DNA from: Lamellibrachia columna
Lineage: Eukaryota > Annelida > Polychaeta > Sabellida > Siboglinidae
Direction of reading: 5' to 3'
Length of the DNA stretch: 64,000 nt
NCBI GenBank assembly: GCA_963662155.1
Contig: OY759266.1
Span: 61,002,010 to 61,066,009 of the forward strand
A program made the position numbers and the translations under genes. How positions within the stretch are numbered: position 1 is the first letter of the stretch; the number at the start of each line of letters is the position of its first letter. The notes under the pieces are model-generated. The model ran no database searches. It was not told where the DNA came from and worked only from the letters and a program-made list of their open reading frames with translations. Positions 38,540 to 49,662 of the stretch are shown in pieces.

Positions 38540-39204
38540 TTGTGCAGGACAAACGTTCACCGTCATAGACCGTCACCATGTGTGCGTGAATATTTACAAT
38601 CTTCTCCCGTCGGTTATTTGGGGCATATCCGCACACGGCTGTGTGCTCCGTCAACTGGAGTCACAGAGAAAGACAGACAAGGTGATGAACTCCCACCAAC
38701 TGCCGGCCCGTCAACTGGAGTCACAGAGAAAGACAGACAAGGCAATGAACTCCCACCAACCGCCTGCCCGTCAACTGGAGTCACAGAGAAAGACAGACAA
38801 GGCGATGAACTCCCACCAACCGCCTGCCCGTCAACTGGAGTCTCAGAGAAAGACAGACAAGGCAATGAACTCCCACCAACCGCCTACCCGTCAACTGGAG
38901 TCACAGAGAAAGACAGACAAGGCGATGAACTCCCACCAACCGCCTGCCCGTCAACTGGAGTCTCAGAGAAAGACAGACAAGGTGATGAACTCCCACCAAC
39001 CGCCTGCCCGTCAACTGGAGTCACAGAGAAAGACAACCAAGGCGATGAACTCCCACCAACCGCCAGCCCGTCAACTGGAGTCACAGAGAAAGACAGACAA
39101 GGCGATGAACTCCCACCAACCGCCTGCCCGTCAACTGGAGTCACAGAGAAAGACAGACAAGGCGATGAACTCCCACCAACTGCCGGCCCGTCCCGGATTA
39201 CAGG
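38540..39204 (+). pseudogene. Coding segment with 60-bp repeats, probable 5' part of a broken transposase gene
   Basis: An open frame reads PSTGVTEKDRQGDELPPTA nine times (20 residues per unit) and ends PSRIT before gtaact. It runs in phase 1 into the frame starting at 43255, either across an intron (CAG|GTAACT here, CTTACAG|GC there) or across a LINE insertion. The joined reading continues as a serine/proline-rich linker into a transposase-like C-terminal tail. The 5' end may be an acceptor (TTTGTGCAG at about 38547). Identification rests mainly on the downstream part. Confidence 0.4.
38648..39191. repeat. 60-bp tandem repeat, 9 copies
   Basis: Nine 60-bp units starting cccgtcaactggagtcacag, with few substitutions (gcgatg/gcaatg/gtgatg). 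They lie inside the open frame described for 38540-39204. Confidence 0.96.
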
Positions 39205-39648
39205 TAACTAACAGGAACAGGAACAGGAACAGGAAATATTTATTCGTCCCCAAAACAACAAAACAGAGTATTCAACACAAAAACCATACAATATATTACA
39301 TCTATGTCGACATAAGAAAACGAAGTGGTAAGAATATAGAGTACGGTCTGAAAATAAAAGATAATGTCATATAAGGGACGGGAGACTCCTACTAAGACTA
39401 AAAATTAATCGCTAACGTAGGAGCCACCCTGTCAATTAATTTCACCCGTTATTAAGATAAAAAAAAAAAAAATATATATATATATAAAAAAAAAATACCT
39501 ATAAATATTAATGCATAATTACTGGGTGAAAAAAATTAATATAGATATTAATATAGATATGCCGGTATATTACAAATGCCAATTATATTCCTACAACCAG
39601 ATATACAAACAGTGATTTTTTTTTAACCAAGGAGGAACGGATACATTG

Positions 39649-41463
39649 TCAGTCATGTTGACATATATAACAATTTTGGATTGCACATTGTTCAATGTAT
39701 GTATTCAGATAATAAAGTTTGATATAATTTGAGAAACCATGTAAACTGTGAGTGGTGACCTTGTCTTTTAATAAATCAGGTGCATTATTTATGGTATGTG
39801 GCAAACTGTACCTAAGACTTCGTTTACCAAACTCGTTATGTACCCTGATCGTATGTATATTATATTGACCACGTGTATTAAAGTTGTGAATACTATTGTT
39901 TTGATCAAGTGGTAAGTTTTGCAGGTAGACAGGTAGTTTATTGTTTGAAAATTTATGATATAATTTTAGTTCCTGCAATTTTAGAATGTGCTCTACTTTT
40001 AGTAAATTAAGACTTTTGAACAGTGGATCGGTATGAGCATTATATTTGCTTAAACATATAATTCGGACGGCTTTCTTTTGAAGTTTTTTTATTCTATCAC
40101 ATCGATAGCCCCAGGCCGTTAAGCCATAATTTAGATGTGACAATATCAAAGTGTTATACAACATAATCTTTATATTAAGTGGTAACAATCGTTTGAGTTT
40201 ATTTAGGATACCTATAATTCTGGAGCACCTATTTGAAATTTTGTTGATGTGGCTTTGCCAGTTTAATTGTTCATTAAAACTTATCCCTAGGAAATTAAAC
40301 TCATCTACTCTATCAATGTATGTATTATCTATTTTTATATTTAGTGGATTTATCATATTAATTCTTCTAGCCGTTTTGAAGATCATATATTTAGATTTAT
40401 TTACATTTAGAGATAATTTGTTTAATTTAAGCCACTCATTAATTTTGTCCAGTTCTGTGTTGATTAAGAATTCTACATTTTCATTTTTGCCATATTGTGC
40501 GAAAGAATCTAAGGTACTTGAAAGTGTCGTGTCATCGGCGTACATAATAAAGTTGAATTTTGGACTGGATTGGGCAAAGTCATTTATGTAAATTATAAAT
40601 AACAAAGGGCCTAGAATTGATCCTTGAGGTACGCCTGTGGAGATATTAAGCCTATCTGATTGGGCGTCTTCAAATTCAACGTACTGTTTTCTATTTGTTA
40701 AATAATTTTTGAACAGGTCTAAAGCTACTCCTTCCACGCCATAAAACTCTAGCTTATCAATTAATATTGAGTGATCCAGAGTGTCAAAAGCTTTTGACAG
40801 GTCCAAGTAAATATTTATAGGTATTTCCTTATTATCCATACGTGTCAATATCCTGTCAATTAATTCAAGAGCGGCAAATTCCGTAGAATGTTCCTTTCTA
40901 AATCCATATTGGTTTTCGTATATAAGTTTATGTCTTTTTAAGAAAGAATTTAGCTGGTCATAAATAATTGTTTCGATTACTTTTGAAATTGCAGGTAATA
41001 TTGATATTGGCCTGTAGCTGCAGAATAGGGTTTCGTCCCATTTTTTATAAATTGGTATTACTTTGGCAGTTTTTAGTTTATCGGGGAAGACACCCGTAGT
41101 TAATATTTGATTTGTGATTAAAGTTAAAGATTTTGTCAAAACAGGTTTAATTAACTTTAGAAGCCTTGAAGAAATACCGTCAAATCCGCAACTTGCTTTT
41201 GGGTGCATATCATCTATTGTTTTAGATATTGTTTCTTCATTAATAAGTTGAAAATTAAATACATTGTTATGGTTTCCATTAAGATAATATCTGAAAGTTT
41301 TATTTGTGGAATTTTGTATTTGGTTGGCTAAATTTGGGCCAATATTGGTAAAATATGAATTAAATGTGTTTGCAATTGCCGTTTTATCTGCTATAATATT
41401 TTCGTTATAAATAAAGGCATTGGGGGAACGTTTTCTTTTTGTTTGTTCTAGAAAGAATACCAT
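39649..41463 (-). CDS. LINE reverse transcriptase domain (604 codons)
   Basis: Copies LINE RNA into DNA at a nicked target site. Motifs in order: FDGISSRLLK (about 93-103), SYRPISILP (149-157), motif A DLSKAFDTLD (221-230), motif B GVPQGSILGP (277-286), motif C YADD (308-311), then NFLGISFNEQLNW and the C-terminal HLNYGLTAWG. All catalytic aspartates are present. The ATG at 41463 falls in the endonuclease end only by chance: a one-frame slip in an A-rich stretch at about 41405-41440 separates what was probably one polyprotein. No RNase H domain is seen. Confidence 0.88.
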   Translation of the reverse strand: MVFFLEQTKRKRSPNAFIYNENIIADKTAIANTFNSYFTNIGPNLANQIQNSTNKTFRYYLNGNHNNVFNFQLINEETISKTIDDMHPKASCGFDGISSRLLKLIKPVLTKSLTLITNQILTTGVFPDKLKTAKVIPIYKKWDETLFCSYRPISILPAISKVIETIIYDQLNSFLKRHKLIYENQYGFRKEHSTEFAALELIDRILTRMDNKEIPINIYLDLSKAFDTLDHSILIDKLEFYGVEGVALDLFKNYLTNRKQYVEFEDAQSDRLNISTGVPQGSILGPLLFIIYINDFAQSSPKFNFIMYADDTTLSSTLDSFAQYGKNENVEFLINTELDKINEWLKLNKLSLNVNKSKYMIFKTARRINMINPLNIKIDNTYIDRVDEFNFLGISFNEQLNWQSHINKISNRCSRIIGILNKLKRLLPLNIKIMLYNTLILSHLNYGLTAWGYRCDRIKKLQKKAVRIICLSKYNAHTDPLFKSLNLLKVEHILKLQELKLYHKFSNNKLPVYLQNLPLDQNNSIHNFNTRGQYNIHTIRVHNEFGKRSLRYSLPHTINNAPDLLKDKVTTHSLHGFSNYIKLYYLNTYIEQCAIQNCYICQHD

Positions 41464-42787
41464 TAATTGTTTCCCATGTTTTTTTAATGTTATTTTTGAA
41501 TTTGTTAAAACATGATTCGTAATGTATGCGTTTAGCAGTACGTATGCTTTTTTTAAGGATATTATTATAGGTAGTCAGGTTGATCCGAATTGCAAAGTAT
41601 TTTGGTGATTCTGGTCGAGTAGTTTTTAGTGTCTTATATAATTTATCTCTGTATCGAATGGATTTGAGCAGACCTAACGTAATCCAGGCGGATTTCTTAT
41701 GTTTGTATTTTTTTAGTTTAACTGTTTTATATGGCATATGTTTATTTTTTGCACATTGCATTACGTCATGTAGGATATCATAATTTATATTTGGGTTTGC
41801 ATTAGGAGATTGGTCGAGTTTATTGTAAACATTTGATGAGAAAACCTCGTGTATAAAATCAGATATTGAATCAGAGTTCTGTACAGTAATTTTTATATAT
41901 CTTGGTAAAGGTTTTGTGTGGGAAACTGTATTTAGAAAAGTGAAATATGGTTGGTGGTCTGATAATTGTTTAGTTAAAATGCCTGATTTAGGCTTCATTG
42001 TAGATTTAGTTAATTTGCAAAAGAAATTATCAATTAGGGTTCCATTATTTTTGGAGAGCCTAGTAGGAAGTGTGATGTGGGGGTAAAAGCTATATGATAT
42101 TAAAGTATCAAAAAATTCCGCGAATACTTCTTTTTCATTTATTTTCAAAAGATTTATATTGAAGTCACCTGCAATAATAACATCTGAGTTTGTTCTGTCA
42201 AATGATGAAGTGATAGGTGTGAATTCGGAAAGGAATTGTTTATAATTTTCGTTAAGGTCTCTTGGGGGCCTGTAAATGTTACCAATTGTTATATCTTTAG
42301 ATAGCCCACCACCAGTTACTTTAATAAATTGACCTTCCCAATTGTCATACTGATTAAGAGACAAAATTACTTTGTAGTTAAATGTTTTGCTTAAATACAT
42401 GACCAGACCACCTTTATTACTACATGATTTGCCTTGTTTAATGCACTGATATCCGTCAAGTTGTAAATGACCCATAGCATCATTCTCGGAAAGCCAGCAT
42501 TCCTGAAAACATATTAAGCTAAATTTAAAGTTTATCTGGTTAAGTTCCTCTAAGAAAGCATAAATTTCGCTGAATTTTGCATTAATAGATTCTATATTTG
42601 AACTTAGTATACTAAACCGTTCGTTATTTCTTTCTGCTAGTAATTTAAAGTTGTCAAGATCATAATAGGAAGAATGATGTATTGGTTGAAAATCGTCATC
42701 AGTTGCCTCATTTAGCTGTAATATATTAAATAAAGAATTTACGTTTGCACCTCCTTGAAACCGGAGAAATGAATCGTTATCTAACAT
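41405..42787 (-). CDS. LINE apurinic-type endonuclease domain (460 codons)
   Basis: Nicks target DNA to prime reverse transcription. Recognisable residues are SSNIESI (62-68), the metal-binding glutamate in CFQECW (93-98), GNIYRPPRD (169-177), the catalytic AGDFNINLL (206-214), GTLIDNFF (249-256) and SDHQP (276-280). It starts at a true ATG (42787). Its last 20 codons overlap the reverse-transcriptase frame in another phase, so the two domains are split by one frameshift, unless the element uses a programmed shift. Confidence 0.87.
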   Translation of the reverse strand: MLDNDSFLRFQGGANVNSLFNILQLNEATDDDFQPIHHSSYYDLDNFKLLAERNNERFSILSSNIESINAKFSEIYAFLEELNQINFKFSLICFQECWLSENDAMGHLQLDGYQCIKQGKSCSNKGGLVMYLSKTFNYKVILSLNQYDNWEGQFIKVTGGGLSKDITIGNIYRPPRDLNENYKQFLSEFTPITSSFDRTNSDVIIAGDFNINLLKINEKEVFAEFFDTLISYSFYPHITLPTRLSKNNGTLIDNFFCKLTKSTMKPKSGILTKQLSDHQPYFTFLNTVSHTKPLPRYIKITVQNSDSISDFIHEVFSSNVYNKLDQSPNANPNINYDILHDVMQCAKNKHMPYKTVKLKKYKHKKSAWITLGLLKSIRYRDKLYKTLKTTRPESPKYFAIRINLTTYNNILKKSIRTAKRIHYESCFNKFKNNIKKTWETINGILSRTNKKKTFPQCLYL

Positions 42788-43247
42788 TCTTTAAATGAAT
42801 AATTATGGTTGAAAAATATGCAGTAATAATCGACTGTCTTCTGTAAACGAAGTCTTATTTTCCCATAGTGATCCGAAGTTGGCATTCTCCATTCTGTGTA
42901 GCAAGTTACTATATCAGTCATCATACATGTCTGTGCCACAATAAGAGTAAAAAAAAAAAGAGATATATAGAAAAAACAAAAACATTATAAATGAGACGTA
43001 TCATGACCGGACGTATCCAGGCTGGTCTTCCCATTGGTATGATAACATGACTGTGAACCGTTCTTCATTATTGGCATTCCCACTTTCTCCAACAGTCGTG
43101 TTTGTTATACGCATGTAATTATATGAGATTATTGATATAATAATGTATAACCCATTCTCTATATTGGCACGTACGCCCGCACACACTTACACACGTACAC
43201 ACCTTCACATTTATTGTTGTCACTGACACACATACATCTTATCTTGC

Positions 43248-43690
43248 TTACAGGCTCAGCATATGATTTAGAACGAATACTCTCTCCCACACCGAAACTC
43301 GCTGTTGCGAGGAAGAGAACGCGGAAGCCAGAATCTGTGGCGTGGCCTACTTCCTCTCCCTTCAAGCAAGCGCTGGACCAGAAGGAATTTGTTCAGAACA
43401 AGGGCAAGAGTTTGGGGAAGAGGACGAAAAAAGGGAAATCCAGAAACGCACAGCCGAAAAAAGGCACAGACAGCAGGTGTCCTCGGAAAGTAGCGACGAC
43501 GAGGAGGAATGGCCTTGCTTAGTTTGTGGGGACAACTTCATAAATAGCCAGTCGAAGGAAGTCTGGAAGTGGGAGTTTGGCCTAGAAACAATAGATGGAA
43601 GAACTAGGTGGGAATTTGAGGTAGGATGTACTAAATACAGTAATCTTATAACACGATTGTTATTGTGTGTTCATTGTTCATGTCTCTTGA
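43248..43690 (+). pseudogene. C-terminal transposase-like fragment (pogo/Tigger-type tail)
   Basis: The frame from 43255 reads SAYDLERILSPTPKL, then KRTRKPESVAW and SSPFKQAL. A shift near 43440-43480 moves to the frame reading RQQVSSESSDDEEEWPCLVC, then GDNFINSQSKEVW. The order (basic linker, SSDDEEEW, then a Cys-x2-Cys zinc-finger start) is typical of the tail of pogo/jerky-like transposases. The expected remaining zinc ligands are lost after KEVW. No DDE domain is present here. It is non-functional as it stands. Confidence 0.5.
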
Positions 43691-43997
43691 CTGTATAATT
43701 TAAGGTTGTTTTTATTATGTGTCTTTTGGTTTTCTTCGTCGTATGACTTTTTGTGCGCGCTGTAGTTGAGACAGACAAATATCACGAATCCACTTCGACA
43801 GATATCACCAAATTTAGGAATAGTATTAAATAAACTACAGCTGGTTATATTTATATTATTTATATGGGCGCATTTGACCCCCATGTAATATTAATGGATA
43901 TACTTAACAAGACATAGACCTATGATGTTTTGCAGCCTGAAATTTAGCATTGCAGTTCGTATTGGACTGGACTGGAATACGCGATGTATGTTCGCAC

Positions 43998-44116
43998 ATA
44001 CCTGTGCGGTTATGCCCCAGTACCTTGGGACATGTCCGCACACCAGTGGTCAATACACACCTGTGCGGTTATGCCCCAGTACCTTGGGACATGTCCGCAC
44101 ACCAGTGGTCAATACA
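43998..44116. repeat. 59-bp direct repeat, 2 copies
   Basis: Two copies starting acctgtgcggttatgcccca and ending ccgcacaccagtggtcaata. Each has a tgtgcgg ... ccgcaca inverted pair. A partly similar ggggcatatccgcacac occurs at about 38620. Confidence 0.9.
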
Positions 44117-44397
44117 TATTGATACCACATACGTTTTTCTTAGTGGAGTTGAAGTCTGGTAATTAAATAGTAAACTACTAAATATACATATTAACAAGGC
44201 GACATTTTACCCTTCTGGCATAAACAGTTCACTAGCTATGGCACATTATAACTTAGGCGTGCGGTAATACATTGCACCGTGTGCACACTATATATAATAC
44301 ATTATGTTACTATTATGTGCACACTATATGTACAATCATGAATGTATATACATTATGTGTACACCGTGTGTACAGTATGCATATTGTACGTTCTATG

Positions 44398-44690
<293 letters not shown>

Positions 44691-45284
44691 TAATGAGATG
44701 TATGATTTCATGTGGGAGATCCAGTCACTGCTTATTTGACAACAAATTCATACAACTGTTTCTGTGTATTAAGTAGCACAACTTTGGTATGAAGTACACT
44801 ACCAGTGTAGAGTTGTGTTAACACGTCTAGTGCTTCGTTGCGATGAACTCACGTTCTGCAAAGGTCCATGAACGCGGTGAAACTTGCCTCGGGCACCAAC
44901 TCAATGATTATCATTTGGAGTTCCCCTGGCCACTTTGGGGAGAAAGTAAACCAGTTCACCACTGTAATGACTGATAGAGACATAACTCTGTCACTTTGCA
45001 TTTCTTCGCGATGCACACGTACAGTACATTATAGTTTACATCGCTTTTTTGCTTATAATATTGGTCTGTATCAAAGCAGGCACGGCATTCGTCTTCCCGG
45101 ACACATGCCTCGTCACCTCTGATGGAATAAAACACTACGTAAGGTTTCACATAGTAAGGTGTGTGTCTTTCGCACAGGTTTGCCAGCCTGGCAACAGCTA
45201 TTGCCAGCCTGGCGACAGCTGTTGACCAGTGGAAATTCACCAAAAACGCACTGGCAATAAGCATCTATTTAAAAGGTAAGTTCT

Positions 45285-45610
45285 AGTATAGCGCGGTATC
45301 CAGTCCTGGGGATTGTTCAAAGCGTTTTACACTTCACCCCCTGGCAGACCTGTTCCTTTTCACTTCACTCCCTGGCAGACCTGTTCATTCCAACGCCATT
45401 TCGACTTCTCTGGGAAGCATTCGGCCACGCTGCAATTACTGCGCGAAGACTATTTATTCAGATATCTACCACTGTCTTTAGCAAGATACTCATTTATACA
45501 GCTAAGTGAACTGTGGCATGAAAGAAATGGCCAAAGCTTCGATACGGAAGCAAGATGATTCGAACCCGGGTTGTCTCGAGTGAGAGCCTGACGTTCTAAC
45601 GGCTACACTA
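45285..45610 (-). mobile_element. tRNA-derived SINE
   Basis: Read on the minus strand it starts ggtgcggtagtgtagccgtt (A-box-like TAGTGTAGCCG). It then has a B box (GGTTCGAATCA at about 45553-45563), a body, and a 3' part with aaaacgctttgaac and ggataccgcgctata typical of invertebrate SINE tails. The tRNA head lies against the 43-bp array. Two copies of ccctggcagacctgttc occur in the body. Confidence 0.7.
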
Positions 45611-47990
45611 CCGCACCTAACATTGAGAGCCTGACGTTCTAACGGCTACACTACCGCACCTCACATTGAGAGCCTGACGTTCTAACGGCTACACTACCGC
45701 ACCTCACATTGAGAGCCCGACGTTCTAACGGCTACACTACCGCACCTAACATTGAGAGCCTGACGTTCTAACGGCTACACTACCGCACCTCACATTGAGA
45801 GCCCGACGTTCTAACGGCTACACTACCGCACCTAACATTGAGAGCCTGACGTTCTAACGGCTACACTACCGCACCTCACATTGAGAGCCCGACGTTCTAA
45901 CGGCTACACTACCGCACCTAACATTGAGAGCCTGACGTTCTAACGGCTACACTACCGCACCTAACATTGAGAGCCTGACGTTCTAACGGCTACACTACCG
46001 CACCTCACATTGAGAGCCCGACGTTCTAACGGCTACACTACCGCACCTAACATTGAGAGCCTGACGTTCTAACGGCTACACTACCGCACCTCACATTGAG
46101 AGCCCGACGTTCTAACGGCTACACTACCGCACCTAACATTGAGAGCCTGACGTTCTAACGGCTACACTACCGCACCTAACATTGAGAGCCCGACGTTCTA
46201 ACGGCTACACTACCGCACCTCACATTGAGAGCCCGACGTTCTAACGGCTACACTACCGCACGTCACATTGAGAGCCCGACGTTCTAACGGCTACACTACC
46301 GCACCTCACATTGAGAGCCCGACGTTCTAACGGCTACACTACCGCACCTCACATTGAGAGCCCGACGTTCTAACGGCTACACTACCGCACCTAACATTGA
46401 GAGCCTGACGTTCTAACGGTTACACTACCGCACCTCACATTGAGAGCCCGACGTTCTAACGGCTACACTACCGCACCTAACATTGAGAGCCTGACGTTCT
46501 AACGGCTACACTACCGCACCTCACATTGAGAGCCTGACGTTCTAACGGCTACACTATCGCACCTCACATTGAGAGCCCGACGTTCTAACGGCTACACTAC
46601 CGCACCTAACATTGAGAACCTGACGTTCTAACGGCTACACTACCGCACCTCACATTGAGAGCCCGACGTTCTAACGGCTACACTACCGCACCTAACATTG
46701 AGAGCCTGACGTTCTAACGGCTACACTACCGCACCTAACATTGAGAGCCTGATGTTCTAACGGCTACACTACCGCACCTCACATTGAGAGCCCGACGTTC
46801 TAACGGCTACACTACCGCACCTCACATTGAGAGCCTGACGTTCTAACGGCTACACTACCGCACCTCATATTGAGAGCCTGACGTTCTAACGGCTACACTA
46901 CCGCACATCACATTGAGAGCCCGACGTTCTAACGGCTACACTACCGCACCTCACATTGAGAGCCCGACGTTCTAACGGCTACACTACCGCACCTCACATT
47001 GAGAGCCCGACGTTCTAATGGCTACACTACCGCACCTCACATTGAGAGCCCGACGTTCTAACGGCTACACTACCGCACCTCACATTGAGAGCCCGACGTT
47101 CTAACGGCTACACTACCACACCTTACATTGAGAGCCTGACGTTCTAACGGCTACATTACCGCACCACACATTGAGAGCCCGACGTTCTAACGGCTACACT
47201 ACCGCACCTCACATTGAGAGTCTGATGTTCTAACGGCTACACTACCGCACCTCACATTGAGAGCCCGACGTTCTAACGCTACACTACCGCACCTCACATT
47301 GAGAGCCTGGCGTTCTAACGGCTACACTACCGCACCTCACATTGAGAGCCTGACGTTCTAACGGCTACATTACCGCACCTCACATTGAGAGCCCGACGTT
47401 CTAACGGCTACACTACCGCACCTCACATTGAGAGCCCGACGTTCTAACGGCTACACTACCGCACCTCACATTGAGAGCTCGACGTTCTAACGGCTACACT
47501 ACCGCACCTCACATTGAGAGCTCGACGTTCTAACGGCTACACTACCGCACCTCACATTGAGAGCCCGACGTTCTAACGGCTACACTACCGCACCTCACAT
47601 TGAGAGCCCGACGTTCTAACGGCTACACTACCGCACCTAACATTGAGAGCCTGACGTTCTAACGGCTACACTACCGCACCTAACATTGAGAGCCCGACGT
47701 TCTAACGGCTACTCTACCGCACCTCACATTGAGAGCCCGACGTTCTAACGGCTACACTACCGCACCTAACATTGAGAGCCTGACGTTCTAACGGCTACAC
47801 TACCGCACCTCACATTGAGAGCCTGACGTTCTAACGGCTACACTACCGCACCTCACATTGAGAGCCCGACGTTCTAACGGCTACACTACCGCACCTAACA
47901 TTGAGAGCCTGACGTTCTAACGGCTACACTACCGCACCTCACATTGAGAGCCTGACGTTCTAACGGCTACACTACCGCACCTAACATTTA
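45575..47990. repeat. 43-bp satellite made of the SINE tRNA head, about 56 copies
   Basis: Units on the + strand start cattgagagcctgacgttct and end ctaccgcacctca. The reverse complement is the A-box half of the SINE at 45285-45610. C/T (gcctgac/gcccgac) and a/c (cctaac/cctcac) variants alternate in blocks. The B box occurs only once, at the SINE end. Confidence 0.95.
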
Positions 47991-48609
47991 CACTTAGTAA
48001 TGAGTACTATAAGGATTATTTAGCAAATCAGAATGACTTGGGACATCTGATAGTATATTGGTGTCAAAGTTGCGGGTTTGTATGTTAGAAGTGTCTTCAC
48101 GTGATGAACAAGAGCAGCTGGCGCCACCCTGCGATGTCTCGACAACTAATTCTGACGTGATGAAAACAAATCCGGCCAAAATAAAGGGGGTGCCAGAACA
48201 CCTGGTGGACACCACCGCCCACCTGATGGACACCGCCGCCCACCTGGTGGACACCCCCGCCCACCTGGTGGACACCGCCGCCCATGTGACGTGATATTTT
48301 ACGGGTTACCATTTTGATTTGCTTAGAATGGCCTCGTGTGCAACAGATATATTGATTTTACCGTGGGAGAACGCACCACCAGCGTCGCTATGAAGAACGA
48401 AGAATGTATGTATAAGAAGAGTTCAACATCTCTGACAAAATCGAAATTTTTATTTTTGATAAGTAGAAATGAGAATAATATTTACAAGTTATGAGTCTTT
48501 GGCAACGAACTGTTGAGAAGACGTCGCTCATGAGTACTAATTTACAGTTTTAAAACATACACGAAATGCAGAACAGTTTTGACTGCTTCAACAACATAAA
48601 TGTCGAAAA
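47991..48609. other. Intergenic DNA with a 21-bp repeat
   Basis: At 48199-48284 a 21-bp unit (cacctggtggacaccgccgcc) is repeated about four times within an open + frame (HLVDTAA per unit). Nothing else is recognised. The downstream part is the likely 3' UTR of the receptor at 48610. Confidence 0.5.
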
Positions 48610-49662
48610 TCATCGCATTTCTAAATCTTCTTCAAATCCTCGTCGGAACTCAACCCGGCCGGAAACACGAGTTGGCAGCCGGCGAACCACTGACGCCGCC
48701 GTACGTCCGCGATGGATGCAACTCCGAAACAAAGCGACTAACTCGCGCCGGAAGTGAGCTCCCGTCAGACTGTACAGGAATACATTGATGGCGTGATTGA
48801 CATATCGCAGGAGAGACAGGGAGCTGGTCGCAACGTGCACAGTCAGTGGTGTCATTGGCCAGTGACGCTTGAAGAGGGCGAACACGTAATATGGAACGAC
48901 GCAGACAAGGAAGGCGAACGACACGCACAGACACATGCGTGTCGTGCGCCTCACTGAGTCTCGTACGGCCGTCGGCATCAGATTGTGCCGTAGCTGTCTT
49001 ACAATGACCAGGTTGCAGACGACCACGATACACACGGGCACTGCGCTGTTGACGACGAAGTTAATCCATGGTCGGTAGTGGATTATATAATCCATGTAGC
49101 GCAACGTGACGTAGCAAGTGACGTCGTCCCAAGAGGTCGTGATAAAGTTAGACATGATGACAAGGTCGATGTTTTTGACAAAGGCAAGCATTAACAGTGC
49201 CACGCAGCACAAGAGGGCGCTGCGTGGGGTGTGCATGCGTCGCTTGAGCAGCAGGGAGCGGGTGGCGACGGAACGTTCGGCAGTGAACGCGGCAATGATC
49301 CAGATAGACGCGGATTCTAGTGTATTATGTGCTGACCTGGTAGTGCGACAGGCCCAAACATTCGTATCTTCGAGCCAGAAACCCCAAGCGATGCACGGGT
49401 AGACAGCCACCGACGCGACCATCAGCACAAGACTGTCCCCGACGGCCAGGACGGTCAAGAACACATTGGCCGAGGTCCGCACGAGTCCGTCCTGCCTCAA
49501 CACGAGTAACACGAGCGAGTTCCCGACGAGTCCCGTCACGCAGAGCAGAGGCCAGACCCATCTCCATAGACTGGTGGTCGGATCGGCAAGAACGTCACCC
49601 GTGTTGCTTGCGTTAGATGTAACCGATGAGGCCGTCGACAACAGAGCCGAGTCATTCGCCAT
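48610..49662 (-). CDS. Class A (rhodopsin-like) G-protein-coupled receptor, intronless, 350 aa
   Basis: A cell-surface receptor, probably for a neuropeptide, by resemblance to invertebrate FMRFamide-type receptors. Seven hydrophobic segments lie at about 35-56 (with GNSLVLLVL), 66-90 (LAVGD), 105-130, 148-168, 200-222, 243-265 and 275-300. Cys105 and Cys183 form the expected TM3-ECL2 disulfide. The DRY motif is ERS (129-131). TM6 has VVPYY, and TM7 ends INVFLY, lacking the usual NPxxY proline. The N-terminus has NDS and NAS glycosylation sites. The start is ATG at 49662. The frame is open 25 codons upstream but begins with TTG after an in-frame TGA, so no signal peptide is claimed. The ligand is unknown. 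Confidence 0.88.
   Translation of the reverse strand: MANDSALLSTASSVTSNASNTGDVLADPTTSLWRWVWPLLCVTGLVGNSLVLLVLRQDGLVRTSANVFLTVLAVGDSLVLMVASVAVYPCIAWGFWLEDTNVWACRTTRSAHNTLESASIWIIAAFTAERSVATRSLLLKRRMHTPRSALLCCVALLMLAFVKNIDLVIMSNFITTSWDDVTCYVTLRYMDYIIHYRPWINFVVNSAVPVCIVVVCNLVIVRQLRHNLMPTAVRDSVRRTTRMCLCVSFAFLVCVVPYYVFALFKRHWPMTPLTVHVATSSLSLLRYVNHAINVFLYSLTGAHFRRELVALFRSCIHRGRTAASVVRRLPTRVSGRVEFRRGFEEDLEMR

Larger units (their letters stand above)
39205..43247 (-). mobile_element. Nearly complete LINE, minus strand
   Basis: The element carries an endonuclease frame (42787-41405) and a reverse-transcriptase frame (41463-39649), then a 3' UTR with AATAAA and a (ttcctg)n tail ending at about 39211. 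The flanking ttacagg at 39198-39204 and 43248-43254 may be a target-site duplication, though it also fits splice sites. About 460 bp precede the endonuclease ATG and no nucleic-acid-binding ORF1 is evident. It belongs to the jockey/CR1-like APE-type LINEs. Confidence 0.8.

Noticed and set aside
45545..45610. Functional tRNA gene on the minus strand
   Set aside because: A and B boxes are present but the cloverleaf is not complete and a SINE body follows.
45575..47990. CRISPR-like array of 43-bp repeats
   Set aside because: There are no unique spacers and no cas genes. The units are contiguous and match a SINE head in an animal genome.
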